Source of the DNA: Bacilli bacterium
GTDB taxonomy: Bacteria; Bacillota_I; Bacilli_A; RFN20; CAG-826
NCBI GenBank assembly: GCA_017429285.1
Contig: JAFRPF010000001.1
Span: 1-40,298 of the forward strand
Reading direction: 5' to 3'
DNA: 40,298 nt
This document shows positions 21,170-29,054 of this stretch, piece after piece. Position 1 is the stretch's first letter. Each line of letters begins with the position of its first letter. A program made the translations under genes and the position numbers. The notes under the pieces are model-generated. The model worked only from the letters and a program-made list of their open reading frames with translations. It did no database searches and was not told where the DNA came from.

Positions 21170-21547
21170 TTATTTAACTTCGACTTCTGCACCAGCAGCT
21201 TCTAAAGCTTTCTTGTGTTCTTCAGCTTCAACTGGGGAGATGTGTTCTTTGACAGCGCATGGAGCACCATCGACTAATTTTTTAGCATCCATTAAGCCTA
21301 AGCCAGTGATCGCTTGAACAGCTTTGATGACTTGGACTTTGCTCATGCCAGCGCTCTTGATAAATAAAGAGACTTCAGTTGGGCCAGCGGCTGGTCCTTC
21401 TTCTTCGGCTGGAGCAGCAGCAGCTGCAACAGGAGCGGCGGCGGTAACACCGAATTCTTCTTCGACCGCTTTGACTAAATCATTTAATTCCATTACAGAC
21501 ATTTCTTTTAATGCTGCAACGATTTCTTCTTTTGTTAACTTTGCCAT
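21170..21547 (-). CDS. rplL: Ribosomal protein L7/L12
   Basis: Stalk protein that recruits translation GTPases. 125 residues: N-terminal dimerisation helices (1-33), an Ala/Pro/Glu-rich hinge (about 34-58), and the C-terminal factor-binding domain with [25 protein letters not shown] precedes the ATG. It follows rplJ by 22 nt, in the usual order. Confidence 0.98.
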   Translation of the reverse strand: MAKLTKEEIVAALKEMSVMELNDLVKAVEEEFGVTAAAPVAAAAAPAEEEGPAAGPTEVSLFIKSAGMSKVQVIKAVQAITGLGLMDAKKLVDGAPCAVKEHISPVEAEEHKKALEAAGAEVEVK

Positions 21548-21569
21548 TTTCTTTTCCTCCTAATTGGCG

Positions 21570-22055
21570 TTATTTTGCATCCGCCACAGCTTTAACTGTG
21601 CAAGCAAATTGACGGATTGGTGCTTGTAAGCACGATAAGAACATTGAAAGTAGTCCTTCTCTGCCAGGCATTTTTGCGACTTCTTTCATCTTGTCGGCAT
21701 CAGCGAATCTTCCTTCGACGACACCACCCTTGATTTTAAGAGTGTCACCAAATCTCTTGGCATATTTAGCGGTCACTTTCGCACCACCACTCACTTCTTT
21801 AGAGAAGATGATGGCGTTAGGTCCGCTCAAAACATCTTTAAGTTCATAACCGAGTTCTTCACTAGCTCTTTCCACTAATGAATTCTTATAGACGCATAAT
21901 TCAGATTCTTCTTTACGTAAAGCACGACGAAGTTCTTGAAGTTGAGCGACTGTTAAGCCACGGTATTCCGCAACGATAATGGTTGAAGAATTTTTCGCTT
22001 TATCAACGATTTCCTTAACGACACTTTGTTTTGCTGCTAAGACTTCTTTATTCAT
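21570..22055 (-). CDS. rplJ: Ribosomal protein L10
   Basis: Base of the L7/L12 stalk, 161 residues from MNKEVLAAKQSVV. The frame is open upstream to 22097, but that part lies in the L10 leader and AAAGGAGG sits just before the ATG at 22055, so the shorter start is chosen. Seen: VAEYRGLTVAQLQELR near 30-45 and the C-terminal L7/L12-binding helix. Autoregulated through the leader just upstream. Confidence 0.97.
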   Translation of the reverse strand: MNKEVLAAKQSVVKEIVDKAKNSSTIIVAEYRGLTVAQLQELRRALRKEESELCVYKNSLVERASEELGYELKDVLSGPNAIIFSKEVSGGAKVTAKYAKRFGDTLKIKGGVVEGRFADADKMKEVAKMPGREGLLSMFLSCLQAPIRQFACTVKAVADAK

Positions 22056-22094
22056 TATTCTTGACCTCCTTTTTCTAATTTGTTTTTGAGGCTC

Positions 22095-22183
22095 CAATAT
22101 ACTTGAGTTATTAGAAATATGTTTCTATGCCTCGGTAACATTATTAAGACTCACGACGTCCGTTACTGTCTTCGGTATATTGA
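22095..22183 (-). ncRNA. L10 leader (autoregulatory mRNA element)
   Basis: Between rplA and rplJ. On the minus strand the closing stem is CAATATAC (22176-22183) with GTATATTG (22095-22102), an exact 8-bp match; inside it GTAAC (22163-22167) pairs with GTTAC (22135-22139), next to the conserved ACCGAAGACAGTA and ACCGAGG segments. This is the architecture of the known L10 leader, to which L10(L12)4 binds to repress rplJ-rplL. Confidence 0.82.
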
Positions 22184-22195
22184 AATCTTTTTTAA

Positions 22196-22879
22196 TTAAC
22201 GACCATTAAATGTGAAGTTGATCGCTGGACCCATGGTCGTATGGATGACAGCGGTTTTAATGTAATTGCCTTTGATGGCAGCTGGACGAGCCTTTAAGAC
22301 GGCGTCGACTAAAGCTTGTAAGTTTTCAGCAATTTTCTTTTCGTCGAATGAAACTCTACCAATAGAGACGTGCATATTTGCTTCTTTATCAGTTCTATAT
22401 TCGACTTTACCGGCTTTGATTTCAGCAATTGCTTTGCTTAAGTCAGTAGTAACAGTACCAGTCTTTGGGTTAGGCATTAAACCTTTAGGACCTAAGATTC
22501 TGGCGATTCTACCGATTAAACCCATCATGTTTGGGGTCGCGACGATGACATCATATTCAAACCAGTTTTCACGTTGAATCTTTTCAATCATCTCTTGGCC
22601 ACCGTAGAAATCAGCACCAGCGGATTTAGCTTCTTCAACTTTATCTGTAATAGCTAAGACCTTTTTGGTTTTGCCATTGCCGTTAGGTAGGACGAGAGTT
22701 CCTCTAACTTGTTGATCAGCTTGTTTTGGATCGATGTTGAGTTTAAATGAGACATCAACTGTGGCGTCAAATTTCACAGTGGATGTTTCTTTGACTAATT
22801 TGCTAGCTTCTTCGATAGTGTAAAGTTTTTCAGCATCAACTTTTTCTAAAGCAGCGCGATATTTCTTACCGTATTTCAT
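22196..22879 (-). CDS. rplA: Ribosomal protein L1
   Basis: 50S protein at the tRNA exit (L1 stalk), 227 residues. Family blocks seen: [14 protein letters not shown] at the start, [11 protein letters not shown] near 134-144, and the C-terminal MGPAINF. It starts 10 nt after rplK with GGAGTAAC before the ATG. L1 is a translational repressor of rplK-rplA in other bacteria, and a structured leader is present before rplK here. Confidence 0.98.
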   Translation of the reverse strand: MKYGKKYRAALEKVDAEKLYTIEEASKLVKETSTVKFDATVDVSFKLNIDPKQADQQVRGTLVLPNGNGKTKKVLAITDKVEEAKSAGADFYGGQEMIEKIQRENWFEYDVIVATPNMMGLIGRIARILGPKGLMPNPKTGTVTTDLSKAIAEIKAGKVEYRTDKEANMHVSIGRVSFDEKKIAENLQALVDAVLKARPAAIKGNYIKTAVIHTTMGPAINFTFNGR

Positions 22880-22889
22880 AAGTTACTCC

Positions 22890-23303
22890 TTAGTCCTTGA
22901 CGACAATGCCCATATTGTTGGCAGTGCCTTCGATGACTTTCATAGCAGCCTCAACATCATTGCTGTTTAAGTCAGGTAATTTGTACTCCGCGATTTGGCG
23001 AAGTTGTTCACGGGTAATGCTTCCAATAACAGTTTTTCTACCTAAAGCGTTACCTTTTTGTAATCCAGCAGCTTTTAAGATGAGACCTGCAGCTGGTGAG
23101 GTCTTGATGACGAAATCATAAGATTTGTCTTCATAAGCAGTGATAAGAACTGGAACGACTTCTCCACGTCTATCGGCGGTCTTGGCGTTAAAGTCTGTAC
23201 AGAATTTCGCCATATTGACACCGGCAGAAGCGAGTTTTGGACCTGGTTTAGCGTCGCCACCAGGAAGTTCCATCTTCACGACTTTTGCGATTTTTTTACT
23301 CAC
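22890..23303 (-). CDS. rplK: Ribosomal protein L11 (GTG start)
   Basis: Binds the GTPase-associated rRNA region; 137 residues. The start is GTG (23301-23303), 8 nt after AGGAGG, giving the usual N-terminus MSKKIAKVVKMELPGG. The PGPKLASAGVNMAKFC proline-rich region is present, so thiostrepton-type ligands have their usual binding face. First gene of the L11-rpoC operon; nusG does not directly precede it because a potassium transporter pair sits between them. Confidence 0.97.
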   Translation of the reverse strand: MSKKIAKVVKMELPGGDAKPGPKLASAGVNMAKFCTDFNAKTADRRGEVVPVLITAYEDKSYDFVIKTSPAAGLILKAAGLQKGNALGRKTVIGSITREQLRQIAEYKLPDLNSNDVEAAMKVIEGTANNMGIVVKD

Positions 23304-23418
23304 GTGACTATTCCTCCTATTTTAGATTTGTCCGTGCCGTGGTTAATGAGTGAATCGCCACCCTTCCACGATACTACTTACACGCGTATCACACCTCTCG
23401 TGTGTGAAGGCAACATGC
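23304..23418 (-). promoter_or_regulatory. Structured rplK leader, possible L1 target
   Basis: About 115 nt of mRNA before rplK. Visible pairings on the minus strand: CACAC with GTGTG around GAGAG, ATAC with GTAT, and CGTGG with CCACG closing a region with GGGTGGCGA. In other bacteria L1 represses this operon through such a leader; that it does so here is inference. Confidence 0.5.
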
Positions 23419-23424
23419 TTAAAT

Positions 23425-23454
23425 AATTTATCAAATGTGTATGAGTGAGCGCAA
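23425..23454 (-). promoter_or_regulatory. rplK operon promoter
   Basis: TTGCGC (23449-23454) and TAAATT (23425-23430) on the minus strand, 18-bp spacer. The -35 lies in TTTTGCTTGCG (23450-23460), the same 11-mer as at the rpsL promoter. Confidence 0.6.
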
Positions 23455-23535
23455 GCAAAATTTTTAATTTTTACTTAAGGTTATTCTCGTATATGAATAA
23501 AATTGCCTTTCAAATTATAAATAATTTGGTAAAAA

Positions 23536-23565
23536 TAGACTTTTATATCAGAAAAGTTGTATAAT
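23536..23565 (+). promoter_or_regulatory. Promoter of the potassium uptake pair
   Basis: TAGACT (23536-23541), 18-bp spacer and TATAAT (23560-23565). Transcription would start near 23572, leaving only about 3 nt before the ATG at 23575. No c-di-AMP riboswitch-like sequence is found between. Confidence 0.5.
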
Positions 23566-23574
23566 AAGGCGAAT

Positions 23575-24990
23575 ATGGCCAAATTACTAGACCTAAAACC
23601 CAAGAAAAAGATCTGGCAGATGAACCCTTATGTTCTTGTCATTCTTTCCTTTGCGTTTGTGATTTTAATCGGATCGGTACTTTTAACCTTTCCATTTTCT
23701 CAAGCTAATGGCAAATGGGGAAACTATATGGACTCCTTATTCTCCGCGGTATCCGCGACTTGTGTGACTGGTCTATGCACATACGGTCAAGGAATAGGAA
23801 ATCAACTAACGTTCTTTGGACAATTAGTGATCCTTATCATGATTCAAATCGGTGGTTTAGGATTTATTACTGTCTTAACCTTCTTTATTACATTATTTAG
23901 AAGTAAGTTGCAATTTAGGGATCGTTATTTAATCTCTCAGATGGTCGGCTCCACTTCTTTCGCTGATGTCGTGAAATTTGTCCGTCGATTAATCTTCATT
24001 TCCTTCACTGTTGAGGCTATTGGATTTCTAGTTGGACTACCTGTTTTCTTTGAAATGTTCCCAAATAATCCCTCTACGGCGATGTGGAATTCCTTATTTA
24101 CATCCGTCAGCGCCTTTAACAATGCGGGTTTTGATTTATTCGGTGGTACATCCTTAATTAGAGGGGTGGGAAACGAACTCATCGATTCTTTACCTACATG
24201 GGCATATTATTATTTATGTACTTATATCATGATTTTAATTGTCACAGGCGGTATTTCCTTCCTTGTTATCATCGATGTGTTTTCTTTTAAAAGACATAAA
24301 CAATGGAGAGCCTTTACTAAGATTGTCTTAGTGACCACTGGTGTCTTATTGTTATTAGGTTGGGGTATTTTCGTCTTAACTGAATGTTTTAAACCTGACG
24401 CAATGAATACCTTTGAAGCATTATTCCAAAGCGTCACCTTAAGAACAGCGGGATTCGCTAATTATGATCAAGATAGTTTATCGATGACCGGTAAAGCATT
24501 TAGCTGTTTCTTAATGTTTGTCGGTGGATCTCCATTATCCACAGCTGGTGGTATTAAAACCACGACTTTATTTATGATTACATTAGCGATGTTCTCCTAT
24601 TTTAAAGGATCTCAAGTAGCAGCCTTCAAACGTCGTTATTCCACAAATATGATTGTTAAAGCAATGTCATTAGTCTTTTTAGGAATTTCATTAGTTTTAC
24701 TTGGATTCTTAGTTATGGCGTCATTTGAAGCAAATAATTTAAGAGGAGATATTATCGTTAGTGAAAAGACTACCGCGATATTTTTCGAAGTATTCTCAGC
24801 CTTCGGAACAGTCGGAGTTTCTACAGGTATCACTCCATATATCACTATCGGTAGCAAAATTACCTTATGCATTTTAATGTTCTTTGGTAGATTAGGTCCT
24901 ATGACTTTCTTACAAATCTTCCAAGCGAACTTAGATAAAAAACAAAATATACATTATGACTATGTGGAAGAAGACTTCCTTATCGGTTAA
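23575..24990 (+). CDS. ktrB: Potassium uptake channel subunit, KtrB/TrkH-like
   Basis: Membrane pore of a potassium symporter, 471 residues from MAKLLDLKP. Four selectivity-filter loops are seen: CVTGLCT (63-69), NAGFD (near 184), TAGFA (near 293) and GTVGVSTG (near 415-422). The fold is four membrane-pore-membrane repeats. An in-frame ATG at 23557 overlaps the -10 hexamer, so the ATG at 23575 is chosen; AAGG is a weak binding site. It is paired with the RCK subunit 19 nt downstream. Ktr normally uses Na+ coupling, which would fit an Rnf-generated ion gradient; that link is inference. Confidence 0.93.
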   Translation: MAKLLDLKPKKKIWQMNPYVLVILSFAFVILIGSVLLTFPFSQANGKWGNYMDSLFSAVSATCVTGLCTYGQGIGNQLTFFGQLVILIMIQIGGLGFITVLTFFITLFRSKLQFRDRYLISQMVGSTSFADVVKFVRRLIFISFTVEAIGFLVGLPVFFEMFPNNPSTAMWNSLFTSVSAFNNAGFDLFGGTSLIRGVGNELIDSLPTWAYYYLCTYIMILIVTGGISFLVIIDVFSFKRHKQWRAFTKIVLVTTGVLLLLGWGIFVLTECFKPDAMNTFEALFQSVTLRTAGFANYDQDSLSMTGKAFSCFLMFVGGSPLSTAGGIKTTTLFMITLAMFSYFKGSQVAAFKRRYSTNMIVKAMSLVFLGISLVLLGFLVMASFEANNLRGDIIVSEKTTAIFFEVFSAFGTVGVSTGITPYITIGSKITLCILMFFGRLGPMTFLQIFQANLDKKQNIHYDYVEEDFLIG

Positions 24991-25009
24991 TATATAAAGG
25001 AGAAAAATT

Positions 25010-25687
25010 ATGGCAAAAAAATCATTTGCGGTTATTGGACTAGGTCAATTCGGACGCGCTGTCGTGGACGAACTTTTAGATAATGGTATGGACGTTATCG
25101 CCATCGATAACAATCGTGAAGCTATTGAAAAAGTAGCGAAATATTTACCAACTTCTTTCGTCGCTGATAGCACAAATGAACAAGCTTTAACAGAACTCGG
25201 TATTCGTGATGTTGATGCGGTTATCGTCGCTTTCGGTGATAACAAAGAAGCCTCTATTTTAACTACCGTTATCTTAAGAGAATTTGGTATTGAACAAATT
25301 ATTGTTCGTGTCGATGATGACTATTATGTACCAATTATGAAAAAACTCGGTGCTACCGATGTCATCACTCCTCAAAAAGCCGCTGGTGCTGCCTTAGCAA
25401 ATAGATTAGGTAACTCTGACTATAAAGACTTCTATCGTTTAGATAGTAAATACTCTATCATCTCAATTATCATCAATCCTGGCTTCATTCCAGTGACATT
25501 AAGAGAACTTAATTCCAAAGAAGTTTATGGTGTCTCTATCGTCTTAATTATTAGAAATAATAGATCATTTGTTCCTGGTGGTAATGACTCATTACTTCCT
25601 GATGACACTATTTACGTGGTTGGTACCACTAAAGAAATCAAAAGCTTCCGTGAAGAACTTAACGGTAATAGAAAGATTAAAAAATAG
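25010..25687 (+). CDS. ktrA: Potassium uptake regulatory subunit, KtrA/TrkA RCK protein
   Basis: Cytoplasmic gating ring of the channel, 225 residues. The nucleotide-binding RCK_N domain begins with IGLGQFGRAVVDELL (GxGxFG, about 9-23), acidic Asp residues at the end of strand 2 bind the ribose, and a C-terminal RCK_C domain (about 140-220) is the usual site for c-di-AMP in Firmicutes. AAAGGAG precedes the ATG. Cotranscribed with ktrB and ended by a strong hairpin. Confidence 0.94.
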   Translation: MAKKSFAVIGLGQFGRAVVDELLDNGMDVIAIDNNREAIEKVAKYLPTSFVADSTNEQALTELGIRDVDAVIVAFGDNKEASILTTVILREFGIEQIIVRVDDDYYVPIMKKLGATDVITPQKAAGAALANRLGNSDYKDFYRLDSKYSIISIIINPGFIPVTLRELNSKEVYGVSIVLIIRNNRSFVPGGNDSLLPDDTIYVVGTTKEIKSFREELNGNRKIKK

Positions 25688-25700
25688 TTTTTACAAAGTA

Positions 25701-25724
25701 AAAGACTGGCAATTGCCAGTCTTT
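25701..25724. terminator. Bidirectional terminator between ktrA and nusG
   Basis: Perfect 24-nt palindrome with 12-nt arms AAAGACTGGCAA/TTGCCAGTCTTT, flanked by T-runs in both directions. It serves both convergent transcripts. Confidence 0.93.
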
Positions 25725-25734
25725 TTCATTTCCA

Positions 25735-26361
25735 TTAGATCTTTTCGATTTCTGAGAAATCGACTTCCACTTTCGTACTTCTACCAAAGAAGATGGTTTC
25801 CACTTCGACCACACCGTTTTCGCGGTTGATACTAAGAATGTGACCTTCAGTGCCTTCAAGAGGACCATGAATAACTTTGATAAGGTCGCCTTCTTTATAA
25901 CGATCGTACATGCTTTCATCGACCATGCCCATTCTCTTAAGAACTGGTTCAACTTGTTCTCTTGGAACAGGGAATGGTTTTGTACCTTTACCAGAAGATC
26001 CGACGAAGCCGGTGACACCTGGAGTATTACGGACAACATACCAAGCATAGTCAGTCATAATCATTTCAACGAAGACATAGCCTGGGTATAAGTTTTTCAT
26101 TCTGGTTTTGCCACTTGGTAAACCAGTTTCTCTATCCATCACAGGAACTTCTTGCTCAGCGACAACAATTCTAAAAATTAATTCTTCTAATCCCATGGAT
26201 TCAACACGTCTTTTTAAGTTATCCGCAACTTTTCTTTCGTGTGTTGAATAGGTGTTAACGACATACCAAGCTTTTTCGCCTAATTTATCGCCCTTTCCAC
26301 TATCAGATTCTTCAGAGAAATCTGTCGTGGTATCTGTAAAACGATTTTCATCAATCATCAT
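25735..26361 (-). CDS. nusG: Transcription termination/antitermination factor NusG
   Basis: Elongation factor bound to RNA polymerase, 208 residues. A ~28-residue acidic N-terminal tail precedes the NGN domain (KAWYVVNTYSTHERKVADNL, then LYPGYVFVEM and NTPGVTGFVG), and a KOW domain lies at about 155-208 (EGDLIKVIHGPLEGTEGHI). It overlaps the secE stop by one base (TAATG) with GGAGGT before. Length is slightly above the common ~180 because of the tail. Confidence 0.97.
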   Translation of the reverse strand: MMIDENRFTDTTTDFSEESDSGKGDKLGEKAWYVVNTYSTHERKVADNLKRRVESMGLEELIFRIVVAEQEVPVMDRETGLPSGKTRMKNLYPGYVFVEMIMTDYAWYVVRNTPGVTGFVGSSGKGTKPFPVPREQVEPVLKRMGMVDESMYDRYKEGDLIKVIHGPLEGTEGHILSINRENGVVEVETIFFGRSTKVEVDFSEIEKI

Positions 26362-26564
26362 TAATTACCTCCGATATTTTTAAATGCATCTTTAAGGAGT
26401 GAGATTAATCTCGCACCCGCAGCATCTTCTGCGAATAGCAATAAACCCGCTACCACTGCGATAACAATGACAACGATAATGGATGGGATAAGAACATCCC
26501 TCTTCGGCCAACGAACACGTTTGCCTTCTTTGACGACACCTTTGGCATAACTTTTTAAACCCAT
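26361..26564 (-). CDS. secE: Preprotein translocase subunit SecE
   Basis: 67 residues, the short one-helix form found in Firmicutes. The cytoplasmic amphipathic segment EGKRVRWPKRDVL is followed by one membrane helix (about 28-46). It acts with SecY and SecG in the membrane. GGAGGAGA precedes the ATG. Located between rpmG and nusG, the conserved order. Confidence 0.95.
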   Translation of the reverse strand: MGLKSYAKGVVKEGKRVRWPKRDVLIPSIIVVIVIAVVAGLLLFAEDAAGARLISLLKDAFKNIGGN

Positions 26565-26576
26565 AATGTCTCCTCC

Positions 26577-26723
26577 TTATTTACTAATCTTGTGGAGCGT
26601 ATGCTTACCACATTTAGGACAATACTTTTTGATTTCGAGAGTTTTTGTGCGATCTTTGGTAATTGTTGTTTGATAATTACGAGATAGACAGTCTTGGCAA
26701 ATTAAAAGAACTTTTTCTCTCAT
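26577..26723 (-). CDS. rpmG: Ribosomal protein L33
   Basis: Found by reading the minus strand; 48 residues. Zinc-ribbon form with two pairs CQDC (9-12) and CPKC (36-39), so it is the zinc-containing (C+) type. GGGGAGGGG lies before the ATG at 26723, and its stop is 12 nt before secE, whose ribosome binding site overlaps the end of rpmG. First gene of the rpmG-secE-nusG transcript. Confidence 0.93.
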   Translation of the reverse strand: MREKVLLICQDCLSRNYQTTITKDRTKTLEIKKYCPKCGKHTLHKISK

Positions 26724-26760
26724 CTATTTGCCCCTCCCCGTATCTTAAGTTTGCTTAATG

Positions 26761-26789
26761 AATTTATCACAACATTTCGCGCTTGTAAA
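26761..26789 (-). promoter_or_regulatory. rpmG-secE-nusG promoter
   Basis: TTTACA (26784-26789), 17-bp spacer, TAAATT (26761-26766) on the minus strand. The element TTTTGCGTGCACTC (26790-26803) lies directly upstream of the -35 and matches the rplK promoter copy at 12 of 14 positions. Confidence 0.68.
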
Positions 26790-26831
26790 GAGTGCACGCA
26801 AAATAATAGTGTTCATACGCTATATTTCGGT

Positions 26832-26837
26832 TATGAT
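26832..26837 (+). promoter_or_regulatory. -10 element of the endonuclease lipoprotein gene; probable leaderless mRNA
   Basis: TATGAT followed by exactly 6 nt and the ATG at 26844. There is no Shine-Dalgarno between. The -35 is poor. Confidence 0.48.
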
Positions 26838-26843
26838 TAAAGC

Positions 26844-28136
26844 ATGAAAAAGAAACTATTATTTCTATTTGTGGGTGCTTTATCTTTAGGTGTATCTGGA
26901 TGTACATTAGGTACTGATGAAAGAAGCACAACTTCAATTAAACCAACATCTTCAACTTCCACTTCAGAAGAAGATGAAGGTGAGATCGATTGGGCTGGTG
27001 CGTTAATTATTAACGAACAAAATCCAAATGCCGTTGAATCATCAATTAAACAAGTCATCCAACATAACGGTACAACTGATAATAAAACAGTGCTTTATCG
27101 TATAGCAGGAACAGTAGAGTACCCCACTGATTATTCATATGGTAATTTTGACCTTGTTGATAAAACCGGAAATATCAATGTCTATGGCTTATCAAAATTA
27201 TCTAGTTCAATAACTTATAGCGGAGGAGAATATTCATTTCGCAATAAAGCTACATTTGGTTCACTAAATATTAAAGCGGGAGATCTCATCGAAATCGAAG
27301 GTATTTATAAATACTATTCATATTCAGGTGAAGGGGGAGTTCCAGAATTCCAAGGTTATCCTACTAAGCATTTGAAGAAAAATATCCCTGCAATCGAACC
27401 GGTATCATATACTCAAGCTGAACCAACTGATCAATCAGGTAGCTATTATTCATCCATTAGTTCATCTTTGAAAGGAGATTCTTTACTTGGTGAACTACAT
27501 AATTTAATGACAAATACCCATCAAAATTTCTTGGATTATTACGGATTAAGCAGCCATTTCAGATATTCTGATAATTATAATGGTTCATATTACCGTTGTT
27601 TCTATTCGGGAAGTAGATGCACTCAATTATCAAGAGAACATGTTTGGGCGCAATCCTTAAGCGGTGGATTATTCGGTAAAGAATATGCCGGAAGTGATTT
27701 ACACCACATAAGACCTTGTAATGAAGATATTAATAGCGAACGAAGTAACGCTCTATTCGGTATTGTTTATGGCCCTAAATCAGGAATGAATTCTTTTGCC
27801 TATGAAGGTGGAGATAAAGTTTATTACACAAGAGGGGTATTTGAACCTGATAATTCTATTAAAGGTGATATCGCAAGAATCATCATGTATGTTTATCTTC
27901 ATTACACAAAAAGAAGCGGAGACACACAAAGATATTATTCGGAATCCGCTTTAAAATTTGAAAACATTATGTCTCCAAGAACAAAAATAGAAGCTATTAA
28001 TCTATTAAGAAAATGGAATGCTGAAGATCCAGTAAGTTCTGCTGAAATATCAAGAAATAATTATGTTTATTCTGTACAAGGAAATAGAAACCCATTTATC
28101 GACCATCCAAAATATGCCGATATGATTTGGGGTTAA
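26844..28136 (+). CDS. Secreted endonuclease I-type lipoprotein
   Basis: Cell-surface nuclease, 430 residues. The signal peptide ends in VSGC (lipidated Cys20), followed by a Ser/Thr/Glu linker to about residue 50. An OB-fold-like domain lies at about 80-160 (YRIAGTVEY, GNFDLVDKTGNINVYG). The catalytic beta-beta-alpha-Me (EndA/NucM) domain has REHVWAQS (264-271, catalytic His266) and DLHHIRP (285-291), with Asn297 and Arg300 in the metal site. It probably degrades environmental DNA or RNA for nucleotide salvage; the substrate is inferred. Transcribed alone, convergent with the LRR gene, and they share a TTAA at their stops. Confidence 0.88.
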   Translation: MKKKLLFLFVGALSLGVSGCTLGTDERSTTSIKPTSSTSTSEEDEGEIDWAGALIINEQNPNAVESSIKQVIQHNGTTDNKTVLYRIAGTVEYPTDYSYGNFDLVDKTGNINVYGLSKLSSSITYSGGEYSFRNKATFGSLNIKAGDLIEIEGIYKYYSYSGEGGVPEFQGYPTKHLKKNIPAIEPVSYTQAEPTDQSGSYYSSISSSLKGDSLLGELHNLMTNTHQNFLDYYGLSSHFRYSDNYNGSYYRCFYSGSRCTQLSREHVWAQSLSGGLFGKEYAGSDLHHIRPCNEDINSERSNALFGIVYGPKSGMNSFAYEGGDKVYYTRGVFEPDNSIKGDIARIIMYVYLHYTKRSGDTQRYYSESALKFENIMSPRTKIEAINLLRKWNAEDPVSSAEISRNNYVYSVQGNRNPFIDHPKYADMIWG

Positions 28137-28861
28137 CCGATAAGATTCTTGGTTTTTAATAAATAGAATATAGTAATCGAAGTCATTCCTAAGACTGCGA
28201 TAAAAATAATTAATATAATTGCACCCGTTTGATTCCACTCATTGTTCTTTTTAGCCGGTTCTGGGTCTACAAAAACTCTCACTAGTTCTTTCATCGAGTC
28301 AGCAATTTTTGCTTTCGCAGAATCTTCATATTCATTCACTACCGCCAAATCTTCTTTAGAAAGAGAAGAATATAAGGAATATACTTCGTTAAAGGTCTTT
28401 TCGTTAATATCGCAAATATTAGCTTTTTCTACCGGTCTAATATTTTTATTCCAATAATTAATAAAACCTTCATCAACTGCGTAATAGGTAACATTAATAC
28501 TATTTAACTCAAGGTTTAAAGAATCAAATTCTTCTTTCGAACCTGTAAATCTAATATTTTTAATATTAGAACTATTAAAAGTATCACTGGAAACATGTGT
28601 GATAGAATTAGTTAAAACAAGGTTATTAACATCAAACCCATCGAAGGCGTTACTAGCGATTTCATCAATTAATAGATCATCGTATCGATAGAGGCGAAAT
28701 TCATTATCGTAATCAATATCATCGATAGATTCTAACGTGTAATTATTTCTTTCGTTTAAAGTAACGTGTAAGTGCTGCTTATAATCAAAAGATGGTCCAG
28801 CATTTTTAGGGCCTAAAAAAAATAAAGAGGCAAATAAAATAGGAAAGAAAGATTTTACCAT
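28133..28861 (-). CDS. Membrane-anchored BspA-type leucine-rich repeat protein
   Basis: 242 residues. A signal peptide or N-terminal helix covers about 1-18. One or two LRR_5/BspA repeats lie at about 62-100 (EIASNAFDGFDVNNLVLTNS, then SDTFNSSNIKNIRFTG). A helical region follows at about 140-195, and a C-terminal helix at about 212-235 ends in a short basic tail, so most of the protein faces outside. BspA repeats usually serve surface binding. GGAGG precedes the ATG and it overlaps the 63-residue gene by 7 nt, so it is the last gene of the operon. Function unknown. Confidence 0.7.
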   Translation of the reverse strand: MVKSFFPILFASLFFLGPKNAGPSFDYKQHLHVTLNERNNYTLESIDDIDYDNEFRLYRYDDLLIDEIASNAFDGFDVNNLVLTNSITHVSSDTFNSSNIKNIRFTGSKEEFDSLNLELNSINVTYYAVDEGFINYWNKNIRPVEKANICDINEKTFNEVYSLYSSLSKEDLAVVNEYEDSAKAKIADSMKELVRVFVDPEPAKKNNEWNQTGAIILIIFIAVLGMTSITIFYLLKTKNLIG

Positions 28862-29046
28862 TGATAAAACCCTCCATTACATAAAATGACAATGACACAG
28901 ACAATCATCAAAGTAACCACTATTCCTGTTAAGATTAGAAATCCTTTTAACGGGAATGAATAATGGTCAGTCATTGGCTCCCCTTCTTTAGCAGGAATGG
29001 TACCATCATCAATTTGTTCTCTTTCAATTTTTTCTTTTTCTTCCAT
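28855..29046 (-). CDS. Small single-helix membrane protein, unknown
   Basis: 63 residues. An acidic N-terminal half (MEEKEKIEREQIDDGT) is followed by one membrane helix at about 34-56 and a short tail. It is not recognised. Binding site TTAGGTC is weak but in place. It overlaps the LRR protein gene by 7 nt and lies 8 nt after the ECF gene, so translation is probably coupled. A partner role for the LRR protein is possible but unproven. Confidence 0.6.
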   Translation of the reverse strand: MEEKEKIEREQIDDGTIPAKEGEPMTDHYSFPLKGFLILTGIVVTLMIVCVIVILCNGGFYQW

Positions 29047-29054
29047 ATAATGAC

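Noticed and set aside
22056-22097. Upstream start of rplJ at 22097
   Set aside because: It lies in the L10 leader stem; AAAGGAGG and the conserved MNKEVLAAK start support 22055.
23431-23574. A c-di-AMP (ydaO-type) riboswitch before ktrB
   Set aside because: The -10 hexamer is next to the ATG and no conserved riboswitch segments were seen.
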